This document shows, piece after piece, positions 1-11,469 of a stretch of 64,000 nucleotides of DNA. The stretch covers positions 30,779-94,778 of the forward strand of contig JAXGGA010003957.1 of assembly GCA_038373865.1 (NCBI GenBank), in the 5' to 3' direction. The notes beneath the pieces are model-generated. The model searched no databases and was not told the DNA's origin. It saw only the letters and a program-made list of their open reading frames with translations. Position 1 is the first letter of the stretch. Each line of letters opens with the position of its first letter. Position numbers and translations under genes: made by a program. The DNA comes from Uloborus plumipes. Lineage: Eukaryota > Arthropoda > Arachnida > Araneae > Uloboridae.

Positions 1-1341
1 TTAGAACAAAATTGTATTTCTTTGTACACTGTTATTAAAGCTATTCAGAGCAGCTTTGAGCCACTTTCTCTATTCTTAATTGACCTATCAGATTTTAATA
101 GTTTTATCTATCTGTTGGCACAAAAAAAAAAAAAAGCCTCCTAGTAATTAATATGAAATCCACTGAAAGTGAAGTATTGGCGACCGGTCCAAAGTTTTCT
201 GGCATTTAGGGTAACTTTCAGCCACGTGAAATAGGGAATATAAAATCAAATATTTTAGCAAAGGAAATTCATGTTTGAAACAGATAAAAAATGTAAAGGT
301 TTATAATATACTGTCTGATTTTCTTATGTAAAGCCTTCGGCGTATTTACGGATACGTCAGGTCTTCTCTGATCTTACCAAATAGCGGTGAGAGGTAAGAT
401 AACAAAAAGGGAAAGAATAAGAAGAAGCATTTTGAGCCGTATGAAACAACGTAGAACGATGCTAATTCCAATTGTATAGTTTAGTTGAATATGTCAAAAG
501 GACAGCAAAAAAAAAAAAGCAAGTTTTAAATTGAAAAATTCGAAAAGCTCCCACTCACAACCCATCACCCTTTTTTTAAGAGGAACGTTTCGCGAGTGCT
601 AGGTGCGGCTTTCATGGACGGACAGTATATATATATATTTTTTTTTTGTTAATATTCAAAACAAAAAAAAGTGTGAGCTCTCACACTTTTGCGCACTATC
701 CAAAAATGATATCGAAAAAAATCTGCCTTTCCGGCTCACCCTATTGCTCAAATCGAAAACCGGAAAAATCGATTGGAGCAGCAAACAATTTCTCCGGTAA
801 TTATTCCGGGAGTAAAATTGAGGAGAGCTGCGTCACCCACCAAACTCTCCCAATATTGCACCCTCTGATATCTCTTCATTCCAATTTCTATACGACAAAT
901 AGCTAAAATTTTTTTGCTTACACCCAAAATAAATTGATATTAAAAGATCTGGAATTGAAAATTTCCGCATTGTTTAGCAAAAGGTTAAACGAAGGTAGTG
1001 TCATTATTGGTAAAGAATAAAAACTTCTGAAAATTAATATGTTTGAAGAACACCACATTTATTTCCGACCGTCTTATATTTGAAGGACCTGGGGGGAAAA
1101 AGATGAAAGTGATCAAAAAGTGATTTCGAGAAAAACGAAGAACAAAGTTTGATTTCTCGTAACTCCTTGTGTAGTTAATAGAGTTTTCATGCACATTTCG
1201 TTCAATTCTCATCTTTTTTCCCCCTTGTTGTTCTACCAGATAATATTACTCTTTCATAGCCCCTTAGATAGTGCTAATATCTTAAAATTGACGGAAAAAA
1301 TGAATTTCATCTGTTTCCCCCCTGGCCCTTCATTTTATATG
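1..1341. other. No recognisable gene; AGMO-like intron or upstream sequence
   Basis: AT-rich DNA with A and T homopolymers and no coding frame I can support. It probably lies in the intron before the AGMO-like exon at 2068. Confidence 0.4.
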
Positions 1342-1924
1342 CAGTGAACTCTCACTTATACACCACCTCATTCATGCGCCTTTTTCACTTATACGGCGAT
1401 TTTCAGTGCTCCCAGCACATTCCAAGGCATAATAATGATAATATAACTCGTTTATGCTTCGCTCTAAAGATAAATATTTCACTTATGCTCCCAATTGTTC
1501 TTAAAATTTAAAAAATTTTATTAATTTTATTAAAAAAAATAAGCATGTTTCTTCACTTTCCTCTTTAATCTGTCATCTTTATTGCTCACGGAAGGCCTTT
1601 TTCCCCGTGAACTAGAGTTCGGAGAGGGACAATTATTTATTTTGTATCGTTTTAAAGGGAACAAATTCGTGTTCAGGTACGCTACACTTTTTGTGTGTGT
1701 GTGTTTCCTCTTTATCATTGTAGTTACGTTACAGTAATGGCCAAACCGTAGTGATATGCCCTTTTTCTATAGAAACATTCTTATTCATGCTCTCAATAGA
1801 ACTTATGTTGCGTTTTAGAGCTTTAAATAGGCTTGCTCGCTAATGCGTCTATCTCAGTAAGGTCTATCTCAGTAATGCCTTTTCAGCTGGTCCCTTGGGC
1901 CGGCGCATAAGTGAGAGCTCACTG
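1342..1924. mobile_element. pogo/Tigger-like MITE
   Basis: The left end CAGTGAACTCTCACTTATAC is matched inverted at the right by CATAAGTGAGAGCTCACTG. The right side is flanked by TA; the left by TG, perhaps a mutated TA. The interior repeats CTTATGC/CTTATAC motifs and has no coding frame. The CAGTG ends and TA target suggest the pogo branch of Tc1/mariner. Confidence 0.55.
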
Positions 1925-2067
1925 TATCTGATTCTAAATTTAGAAAAACTCTCAGAGTAGGATTCGCCCCTCCCAATTAAAAAATGTATCTGATTATAAT
2001 ATTATTAAAATAGCTTGATGATGTGGCTTATAAAACACCTTAATCTTGATTTATCTTTCTATTACAG

Positions 2068-2150
2068 CTTTTATCTAAAACAGCGATTACTGCAATTGCA
2101 TCGTTCCTGTCTTTCACATGTGTTACATTTGGTTTCCTTTTGGATAATAG
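2068..2150 (+). CDS. AGMO-like gene, penultimate coding exon (partial gene)
   Basis: This 83-nt exon lies between a strong acceptor (pyrimidine tract, then ATTACAG ending at 2067) and a donor (AG|GTAAAT). It encodes 27 residues plus two bases of a split codon, including ASFLSFTCVTFGFLLDN, a hydrophobic helix ending in a charged turn. The reading frame joins 4993-5200 through a split AGC serine codon. The LLDN turn and the RC/LF helix after the junction resemble the C-terminus of alkylglycerol monooxygenase, an ER membrane enzyme that cleaves ether lipids. The match rests on family memory, not a search. Upstream exons, which would carry the catalytic histidines, are not in the window. Confidence 0.6.
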
Positions 2151-2619
2151 GTAAATAACAAAAAATAGCTTTTTTTCATGTGTCTACTAACTTTAGCATC
2201 ACTTATGAAAGGAAGGTGCTTTCCTTAAATTTAAATCAGGATTCCTGTAGTTCATTCTTTGTCCCTCCACCAAGAATAAATTTAAAGGTTTATGGAGATG
2301 CGTCATATTCTCATAGTTTCCTCCCCGTGATGTTTATGTTTCACTCATGCAAAAAGGGATCTTATTAGATAGTATAAAACACAACTAACGGCATTTTAAT
2401 CATATGAATTATTTAGAATTTACTCATATGAATATTTGTTTATTTTTATTAAAAAAAAAAAAAACTACGACGGATTGCCTTGATGCATTCTCTTAAGCTG
2501 TCACCTCTTTTTAAAATAGAACCTCATAACAAACCAGAATAGCGCTGTATATAACGGTTTTTAGTTAAAATAAAGTACCTGGCGACCGAGCAACGCTCGG
2601 TTAAAAAAAAAGAAGTTTG

Positions 2620-3020
2620 TAAAATCGTGTTTTTACTTCCTTTTACGTAGTAAAGGAAGTATTGTGATCGCGAAAAAAAATTCACTCAAATTTGGTTCCA
2701 AATTTTGATTTTGCTAACCCCGATTGAATGTTGGGCGGTTTTTCCAATTTGTCAGCACGTGCATATGTATCTAACAACATATAACCGAGCAGAAAAATCT
2801 TTTTCAACCACAACCGAGTTAGTTACGACGAGTTTTCTCGTGACGTCTGTATATACGTATGTATGTATGTCGCATAACTCAAAAACTATATGCCGTAGAA
2901 GCATCTAGTTTGGCATGAAGGCTCTGAGGAGGGTCTAGTTGTGCACCTCCCCTTGTGGTTGCATTCGAATGTTCCCAAGGAGGTGTTTTATCCCCTTTTG
3001 GGGGTAAATCAGTGTTTCGC
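2620..3020 (+). repeat. Dispersed repeat R1, forward copy
   Basis: About 400 bp that recurs inverted at 14311-14708. Shared landmarks: AGGAAGTATTGTGATCGCG, a GTATGTATGT run, GCATAACTCAAAAACTATA, and GTGCACCTCCCCTTGTGGTT. No coding frame; probably a non-autonomous transposon of unknown class. Confidence 0.65.
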
Positions 3021-3287
3021 TATGAGTGCAACACTATAGAGCTGAGCACAAAAGTGGCATTTGCATTTTTTATCAAAATTGAGTTGAAGTCACCAGGAGG
3101 TTTTTTGACATATATTTAACTAAAAACAATAGTTTATGGTGATTTGTTAATAGAAAATATTTTAAAAAAAATTTTGAAGTGCATCTGAATCAAATACACG
3201 AAGTTCAAAACTTTGGCGCTTTCTAATTTTAAACTCTGTTGTAGAAGACTTTAATGCTTCGCACGGCAGAATAAATATTTTTGAAAA

Positions 3288-3295
<8 letters not shown>

Positions 3296-3318
<23 letters not shown>

Positions 3319-3321
3319 TAT
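3296..3321. repeat. (TA)n microsatellite after a poly(A) run
   Basis: Thirteen TA units immediately after a run of A. Confidence 0.9.
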
Positions 3322-3349
3322 AGAACCGTCTTCAGAACTTCAATCTCCA

Positions 3350-4141
3350 ATTGCTCTAAAAAGTGAAAAATAATTTTATTCTTTGAACACCATCGATACT
3401 ACTTTTAAACAAAGGTTTTGAAGTCGGCTAAAGTACACTAAATAGAATCATACGAAACTGCAATTCAATTATAAATCATATAAATTTTAAATGATCCCGG
3501 TTCTTTAATCGCAAGAAAACCATATATTTATGTAACAGTACAAATATTCTGTTCTTAATTTTCAATGAATACTCTGAAAATGTGGGCAAAATATGAATAA
3601 ACATCATTTTACCTATCATTTTTGAGCCGACTTCAAAACTTATGTTTAAAAGTACAGTAGAGTCTCGAAAATCCGAGGTAATTTGGGCTCATGCCACCTC
3701 CGATTACTGAAAACTCGGATTATCCGGAAAAAATTCTTAACAGCAGAAACGTAACACTTTTCGATCATCATTGGTGAGATAAACTTAATTTCAAGTCGTT
3801 TTACATATCAAGTTATTATTTCCAAAGCATATCTTAATATATCTCTAGTAGATAAAGAATATTTCGTGACACTTGATGAATGTCTTTGACACCAACCTCT
3901 CAGTACATTTTTTACTACTTTATTGTCAGTACAAAAGAAAATTTTTCAATAGCAAAAGGTTCTTATTTTCAGATTTTAATGCAAATTATCTTTTTAGCTA
4001 TTGAAGATAGACCTTAAAATATCAATAAAAGAGCCTCGGATTAAGCGGAACCTCGGACTTTTGAGACTCGTATTTTCGAGACTCTACTGTAGTATTGATG
4101 GGGTTCAAGGAATAAAATTCTTTATTTTTTAGAGCAATTGC
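3350..4141. mobile_element. Palindromic MITE split by a pogo-like insertion
   Basis: The outer arms CAATTGCTCTAAAAA (3350) and TTTTTAGAGCAATTG (4141) continue inward as a long imperfect inverted repeat: GAACACCATCGATACT with AGTATTGATGGGGTTC, and AAAGGTTTTGAAGTCGGC with GCCGACTTCAAAACTTA. The right arm is interrupted at 3655-4089 by the TIR element listed next, so this element is the older of the two. Confidence 0.6.
3655..4089. mobile_element. pogo-like MITE with TA target duplication
   Basis: Ends CAGTAGAGTCTCGAAAA and (inverted) TTTTCGAGACTCTACTG, both flanked by TA (3653-3654, 4090-4091). 435 bp, non-coding. It sits inside a palindromic MITE in the last AGMO-like intron. Confidence 0.75.
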
Positions 4142-4204
4142 CGGTTGTCAGTTCTATTTTGTTTTTCAAAATAATTTTATGTATTCTTTTTTGTGTAAAT
4201 GTAC

Positions 4205-4830
4205 TTCGAAAAAATATGGTATGGACCCCACACTTTCTTTTACGTGTGAATTTCGTAGTAGATGCCTTAACCTTTAGGAGCCGGGCGGTACACATGCTGT
4301 ACCGTAACTATTTTTTTTTTTTAGAGAACGGGGTTGAGATTTTCACTCGAACCCTTTGGAGTCGGGATATTCAAGGTTTCATACGTCTGGTACGACAGTT
4401 TATACCTTCTCTTTTCAATGGAAAAGAAATCTGTGGTTCAACTGTCGTACTACCTGGGTCGAAAGAAAAATTTCTAAAAAACAGCCCGGTTTCAAAAGGT
4501 TGTGTTAAAATAGTGCTTGAAGTGAGCAAGATAACAATTTAAATCCCTAGTTTGCTGCGAAACAATGCAAAAAAATGTTTTGCAATGATTAATTTTCTAA
4601 ATATTGCTGATTTTAACATTATTCAGTGGATTTTCTTCCAAAATATCGCCAATAGGGCCAAATTGAACCCAAATTCAAAAAAAAATTTTCGCCAAATTTG
4701 TGTTCAACGTCGCGATATGTCGCCAAGTTGGCGTCAACACAACTCCAGGTGTCTTCAAATAGTCTTCGAACATACATAAAAAAAAATCTCAAATTGCATA
4801 ACCTCCTCCTACGTTGAAGTCGGTTCATAA
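4205..4830 (+). repeat. Dispersed repeat R2, first copy
   Basis: Recurs in the same orientation at 13950-14290. Shared landmarks: GGTATGGACCCCACACT, TTTTCTAAATATTGCTGATT, and CGCCAAGTTGGC. Open frames here are fortuitous. Confidence 0.6.
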
Positions 4831-4992
4831 AATAAAAGTGCGAAATCGTAGCCTTGAAACAGCAATATCACATGTAGGCAGACAAAAATAACAGTTAGAT
4901 ATCCTACTATTGCTTTGATGAGTAACAATATTTCAAGTAAACTGATTGAAACTCAACTAAGAAAATGTAATAAATCTTATTTTGTATTGCAG

Positions 4993-5200
4993 CCGGTATG
5001 GACCACCATTCGAGCTGTTGCGGTGCATGATCTTCTTTCTGGTGGACCGAATAATCTTCCTGGAAATGTCTCGATTTGGAATGGCCCCCATCATCCACTT
5101 GTTGGCCAACAGAGTGCTGTTTTCGGCTTCCATCATCATGTGGTGCAGCTTGTTCGTCTATGATAGCCTGCGTATCGTCGTCAAAGAAAAATCCTTATAA
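4993..5200 (+). CDS. AGMO-like gene, last coding exon
   Basis: The exon follows an acceptor (TTTTGTATTGCAG) and ends at TAA 5198-5200. It encodes 68 residues after the split serine: RYGPPFELLRCMIFF, then two more hydrophobic segments (around FGMAPIIHLLANR and FSASIIMWCSLFVY), ending KEKSL. With the 2068 exon this gives a 96-residue, multi-helix C-terminus. Alkylglycerol monooxygenases end with a similar helix-(E)-LRC-hydrophobic-RFG pattern, hence the call. The intron (2151-4992) is filled with repeats. The gene is convergent with GLD2, whose stop lies 1.4 kb away. Another polytopic membrane protein is possible. Confidence 0.6.
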
Positions 5201-5835
5201 ATTTTCGCTCAAAGTATCAAAAGAGCTTGTCGAGGTGCTCCGTCCTGTGTGGTTTCTCTCTCTTCGGGCATTTTATCAATAAGCTGTCCCCTCTCATTTC
5301 ACCATTTATATGTTGATATTATCATACGTACCTATTTAGTCAGACGGACCTACAAAAAACTTTGATGAGTGGTTTGTAATGTTTTGACAAAGCCAAATTT
5401 GGGAATGAATTTTCTTGGTGATATTCGTGTTAGTTTAACTAAGGCTAAGTAAACTTGCCTTAACTTTAAAGGCAAATTTTTTTAAGTTAAAATTCCTAAA
5501 ACTAAACGATAATTTTTTGATTTAAAATATTCGAGTTCTAGCAAAGTGCAAAATTTAAGAACTAAATGTGAGAAAAATTTTGCTAAAATTCCAATGTTTC
5601 AATGAAAATATTTTTTAATTTAAAATACTTCACTAAAAATGGCAACGAGAGGAAAAGTTTTCATAATGAAAACGTTACATAAACTTCCTTGTCTCGAGAA
5701 AAAATAATAATGGAATGGGCAATAAGCAATATAATTTTTTTACAAGAAATTTAAAACTTAGTTCTTGAGATTAGAATCCAAATCTTTAAAGCTTTGATGT
5801 CTATCATTTCAATTGTACATATTTAAATATTCGTC

Positions 5836-5841
5836 AATAAA
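5836..5841 (+). promoter_or_regulatory. Candidate poly(A) signal of the AGMO-like gene
   Basis: AATAAA, 636 nt after the stop codon at 5200 and followed by a T-rich stretch. It is the first clear canonical hexamer I found after the stop. In such AT-rich DNA the hexamer also occurs by chance. Confidence 0.4.
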
Positions 5842-6105
5842 GCTTTTTTACGATTTGGAATTCTGCCTTTAGAGTATCTATTTTTATACTTGTATGGTAA
5901 AAGGAACAAATTATTAGTTGTAAAGATTAGGGGTTTTAAACTTGGGTTTAAGCCACATCAAACTTAATAAGATAATTTATATTCATGTATACACTGCATG
6001 ACCAATCCTAACATACTTTAAAAAAAAAAACTTGTTTTTAATTCCGAAATAAACTATTAAATACTGCCAGTCACAACAATAAACAAAAATAAATAGTTTC
6101 ACAAA

Positions 6106-6129
6106 TTTATTAAACCATATTTTTTTATT
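6106..6129 (-). promoter_or_regulatory. Candidate poly(A) signals of GLD2
   Basis: Two AATAAA hexamers on the minus strand (TTTATT at 6106-6111 and 6124-6129), about 475-500 nt after the GLD2 stop. The AGMO-like and GLD2 transcripts would then end within roughly 300 bp of each other, tail to tail. Confidence 0.35.
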
Positions 6130-6602
6130 GCTAAACTACTTACAGTAAAATATACAAACAGTACAAAGTTATGCATTTCACAATAGATCACAGATTATGT
6201 ACATTTAAGGAGCTATAAATGTTATTTGTAACATTTTCTCCTTGTTTCAAACTCATGAGCATTCAAAAGATTAAAATATTCTCAACTTGGTTGTAAAACA
6301 ACTTTTTGAACACATATCTTTACAATACAATTAAGGAACATTTTTTAAATGGCTTTACACATAATAAATATATTTTAAGCAAAATAAATTACATTTCTAT
6401 ACATCAGTTCTGGGACTTCAAAACCATTCTTTTTTTTTTTTTTAGAGTATTTTTTGAACATTTTGTTTATTTTTTTTTAACATTTTTTATCATTTAAATT
6501 GAAAAGCTTCACTGTGTAGTGAAAACTAAATTCAAAGAATCAAAAGCAGCCTTTGGGTTTTCTAGAATATGACCCTGTTTTCTATTTTTAAAAGGTGCAA
6601 AT

Positions 6603-6736
6603 TTATGAAATAAGAATAGAACACAGTTCTTTCTTCAGATTCAATTGGAGCCAAGTACTTCTAAAAGCACAAGTAATTCTGCTGAACGAATCCTGATCAT
6701 ATACTGCACAAGCTGTATTTGTTCTGTTAAATGGTT
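6603..6736 (-). CDS. TENT2: GLD2 last coding exon (residues 482-525)
   Basis: Acceptor TGATTTCTTTTCAG. Encodes EPFNRTNTACAVYDQDSF to the C-terminus KKELCSILIS and stop TAA. The preceding intron is 4.4 kb and holds a MITE (7631-8006) and a hAT element (8070-10601). Confidence 0.92.
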
Positions 6737-9700
6737 CTGAAAAGAAATCAAAATTCAATGAGACACTTAGTGATGAATATATGGAAGAAAAAATATTAAG
6801 TAACAAACAAATATAAATTTTATAATTCTTCTAGAACATTTTACAGTTTAATGAATATCAAATAAAACCACTATTTATTTTATGCCACTTTTTTACAAGT
6901 CATAGATTTTCAGGTTTTATTTTTATTTCAACGTGTGTAAGAAGTAACTGCATCGCATGAATAACTTTATTTTAGCATTTTGGGTTAGTTTCTAAAAGTG
7001 AGGTCAGCCAACAGCGAGCTCATAACAAGTCTGCAGTACTAGCCTCATAAAAAGTAAAAAATAAGTAAAAATAATTGCAACCAAATCAATCACAATGTGG
7101 AACTTGCGAAGTTTTCTGCAAATAAGCCAGTCTTGGTTTCTTCTCCTCCAATCTGTATTCAGAGATTTAGCTAACAAAGCACTGATTGAGCCTTATTGTA
7201 CAACTTATGCAACATAAAAAGTATAAAAAGAATACAATTTAAAAAAAATAAACCAGCCTTGAAGATTTAAAAACTTTCCCAAAAGCCTTGAATATGAGAC
7301 TCTTAGAATCAAAAGCCGTCAAATACATTTCTCGAAATCCATAGTTCTGAAGGCAGAACTATTGCTCTCAAGGGGTTTTGACATAAAACCCTTATTTTAT
7401 ATTCACTTTTTGTTGAAATGTAGTAGTTTACTATCTATTTCCTTTAAGCTATTGGTAAAGGAGCTTTTAAACTTTTTTTTAGTAAAGTAATTTTTCATAA
7501 AAAATTACTTAAAGAACTTAGATTCTAAATGACTCATATGATCAAATCCAACTGCACAGATCCCATTGATTCATTTGTGAAGATTGAAGATGCGAGTACA
7601 TCACAGACAATGATTTATAAAAATACACTTCGCTGCTTGAAATGAACAGTGGCATATTTGCAAAACACTACTTTTCAGGAGAGCGTTTCAAAGTTTTTGC
7701 AGTAAAATGGTATTTAAGTAAAATGGTATTAAGGGTACTTATGCCGAATCAACTTACAGAGACATAGACGTTTCTTCTCCAATCACTTCTTCAGAACTGA
7801 CGCAATGGCGACTGTGTCGTTGTTTATTAAGAGAAGCGCGCCAAAATACCAACTATGCACAACGACACTAGCAATTGCTGCGTGATATTTTGAAACTCGA
7901 GATGCCGATATTACCACAAGAAAGAGTTTTTTAAAAAAATGAATTTTTTGATGGAATAAAAAAAAATCGATTTTTGCAGATATGCCACTGTTTATTTCAA
8001 GCAGCGACTTGCTGAATATTATTTTTAACACACTGACTGCCAAGCTACGAGGTAACTCATATGTGAGCTCAGGCCCGGATTACCCAATAGGCCATCCTAG
8101 GTATTGGCCTAGGGGCGCAAGCTCGTAAGGGCGCATATATCGGAGGAAAAAATTAATACACAGTTCGTTGTAAAAATAAATAAGCAAAAAATAAAGGAAG
8201 AAAGAAAGAAAAAAAAAAAAAACAAGAACGCCAAGCGCTATAAAATATATAGAGAAAAAAATTCAACCAGAAGGGATTGCAAAATGCCAGTTCAGCAAAA
8301 AAAAAAAGGCAATTGGAGGGAAAGGGGACGTAAAGCTTGAGTTGAGGTAATTCATTTTCTGGTCTTAAGCTGATACTTTTCCATACCTTTGGTTTAAACA
8401 ATCATTTCTTGAAAATATGGCGCACAGGAAAATTAGTAAAAGCCATGGTACAGACAATGGTCAATATGAAACTTATTTATGAAACAATTTCTCTCTATAA
8501 ATCATGTCAGTATTTTTTTTTTTTTTAAATTAATAATTTATTAATTCATATTTATTTAGAACTGCCAATTAATAGGGAAGCCCAAAGTTAAAATTTTTGG
8601 GAGGGGGAAGTTAATTTACCGAATGAAACTTCAAATTTTTGTTCAGGATAAAATACGAGCATGCACAAGTATCAACATTTAACGAAAAGAGACATTAGAC
8701 ATCCTTACAAAAATTTATTGAATTGTTATTTCCATATTTTCCAAATTGGCAGACATTATTTGCCGAATAAGGAAATATTGGGGAGTTAGCAATGACCTCA
8801 TGTCGAGGCACCTCTGCAGAATATATTGGTTATTTTGCACTCAAACTACTTTATATATACTTTATATACACTCAAACTTTGTATATATTATTTATAATTA
8901 CGTCAGTTAATGGGTCAGTTATTTTCCAACATATTATTTATACACATATATTGTTTTTTTGCTTTCAAAATATTATCACAAAGATCTAAGGAAAGTGGGA
9001 AAAAAATACAGGAGATGCCTCGAAATATGTTTTAAATAGAAGACCCTCCTCCCTTATTCTCCCAACATTTTTAAGATGGTCTAAAATTTTGAAAATTTTC
9101 GTAGTTGAGTCCCTAATCCCCATCTTTTCCCTCAGCGCCAGCCCTTCAGATGCATTTGAGCTCCTATAAATGCATATTTAGAGCTTCAATTTCGAAACTT
9201 TTTCTATGGAAAGCTCTAAAACGCCTCACTTCCATATCATAAAATATTATTTAAAATTCCGTTTTTAGTCAGCAGGATCGAAAACTTTTTTGGGAAGTGA
9301 CCCTGATTTCAGGCCTATCCCCACTTCATTAAAAATCGTCTAAGACCTCGTGTTTAGGGTCTCAATCTTAAACTTTTTCCCAGAGAGCCCCCCCCCCCCC
9401 CTCCGGCATTCAGTCCTCTTATAACGCTATTCAAATCATCTAGCTGTTTTCAGGGCTTCAGTTCCGAAACATTTACGGAAACAAATTACCAAACACCATC
9501 GTTTCTCCTAATGTCCTCAAAGATAGTTTCTCATTGCTTATTTAGGACTAAAATTTCGAGAACTTTCTGGGGAGAATGGCTAAACCGCATCTATTTCTCT
9601 AACAACATAGGAAATGCCCCACAATGTTTTTGGTCTTCAATTTCGAAAAAATTTCGTACTAGAATTACCGATCGTCCCGAATAAAAAATAACCTTCTAAA

Positions 9701-11435
9701 ATGGCCTTTTAGGACCTCAACTTTGAAAAAGTTCCGGGAGACCTCTCCCGATTTCCGCTTTTCCCCAGCATCATTAAAGTTCACCAAAATTTTCGAAATG
9801 TTGGGAGGAGGAATTCTCGAACTTATTCTCTTTTCTAACATCATCAAAGATGACTTGCAATTGCGTATGTAGAACTTAAATTTTGAAAATTTCCGGAGGG
9901 GCGGGAGGGAGGAGATTCCACGGGTATGTGATTGTCATTTCTAGGACAAAAGCAGTATGTATTTTGTAACATCTAAAGCAAAATACACGTTGTGCAACCG
10001 ATCTTTTCTCCTGGATTATTATAATTTTTACGCTGAATTTAATGGAATAATTAAATTTTTAAAACACATTTTGCATAATTTTAGAAAAATTATGAAAAAA
10101 CAGGTAATTGACTGACATGATACTTTTTAAAATGTCAGTCAGTTACCATACTTTCAACACATTTTTAAAAATCATCCAAAATGTATTTCAAAAATTCAAT
10201 GATACCATTAAATACAGCTTAAAAAATACAATTAGCCTGGAGAAAAGATCGCTTGTTTAACGTATTATTTGCTTCGAATATAACAAAATACTTGAATTTT
10301 TGCTTAAAAAATATCAGTAATCTTTAAAACTACCCGTAAAATTGCCCCAGGGTGAGTTATCTCATTACTTTTCGATAAATGAATTAAAATTAAAATTTGA
10401 AATCTTCAATCTTGAAAAATTTCACAGGGATCACATCCGGACCTTCCTTTTTTGTGCATCAAAGGAAAACAAAAAGAAACTCATCTTTAATTTCATCAAA
10501 TGGTAATTAGGGGATACGATTTCGATTGAGTTCGGATGCGTGAGGTAGGGCGCAGTTTTTAAGTTTGGCCTCGGGAGTAAATGGACGTTAATCCGGCCCT
10601 GTGTGAGCTTAGCTGATCAATTCCACTTTCAGGGTTTGTACTCAATTTTAGAAATTAAAAATAAAGGAGTTTTGGAGGAGGAAAATTAGATTTGTAAGGA
10701 CTACTTCTACCATGATTTGAAACTAATTTACTTTGAATTTAAATTATTTTCAAAATAATAAAAAAAATATTGCTAAGATTGGCATTCTTCTACATTCTCC
10801 CTGCCTCATACAAATGCATTTAAAGCCCACCTTTGGTAACATAGGGGAAGAGATGGGATCCCAAAAACTGGGGTTCCAAAACTGAAATTATATGCAATAC
10901 TTAATGATGCTAGGAAGTTCATGGGTTCTCCGATTCAGATTTTTTTTCTTTTAATTGAAACGCTATTGAAGGCCATCTTTTATTAGACAAAGGGAAGGAA
11001 TGGGATTTGAAATACTTTCCCACAATTTTAATGCTCTGTAATAACAAGCTTTTACTTTTAAGATGTTGCAAAATAAATCATAAAAATTAGCATGATTACT
11101 GACTGTCTCAAACAGTAAAATCTGAATGTATGATTTTAGACTTTCATGTAATAAACAAAATTAAAATAATTACATATTTTAACAATTATACCTTCTATGC
11201 ATATAAACTTCCAATGTCCTCTTTTGTTCTTTGTGGATCTATAATTCATGGCAACTTGTTTTGGTAGTTTGCAACCCAATCTAACAGAAATGACATCTCT
11301 CGAAAAGCTAAAATAAATCACAGACTTTAAAATCTCATTTTTGCCCGAGCAGTTGAAATAAGTGTTAAATAATCAAGTAATTGGTTTGGGGAAAATTAAA
11401 TCAAACGACCTTACAGACTTAAATTATACAATATA

Positions 11436-11469
<34 letters not shown>

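Larger units (their letters stand above)
5201..6602. other. Convergent 3' UTR region of the AGMO-like and GLD2 genes
   Basis: AT-rich, with no coding frame beyond the two stops. It holds the candidate poly(A) signals of both genes. Confidence 0.5.

Noticed and set aside
4138..4542. 134-aa plus-strand open frame
   Set aside because: It lies over dispersed repeat R2 and the end of a palindromic MITE, with no recognisable domain and no splice logic.
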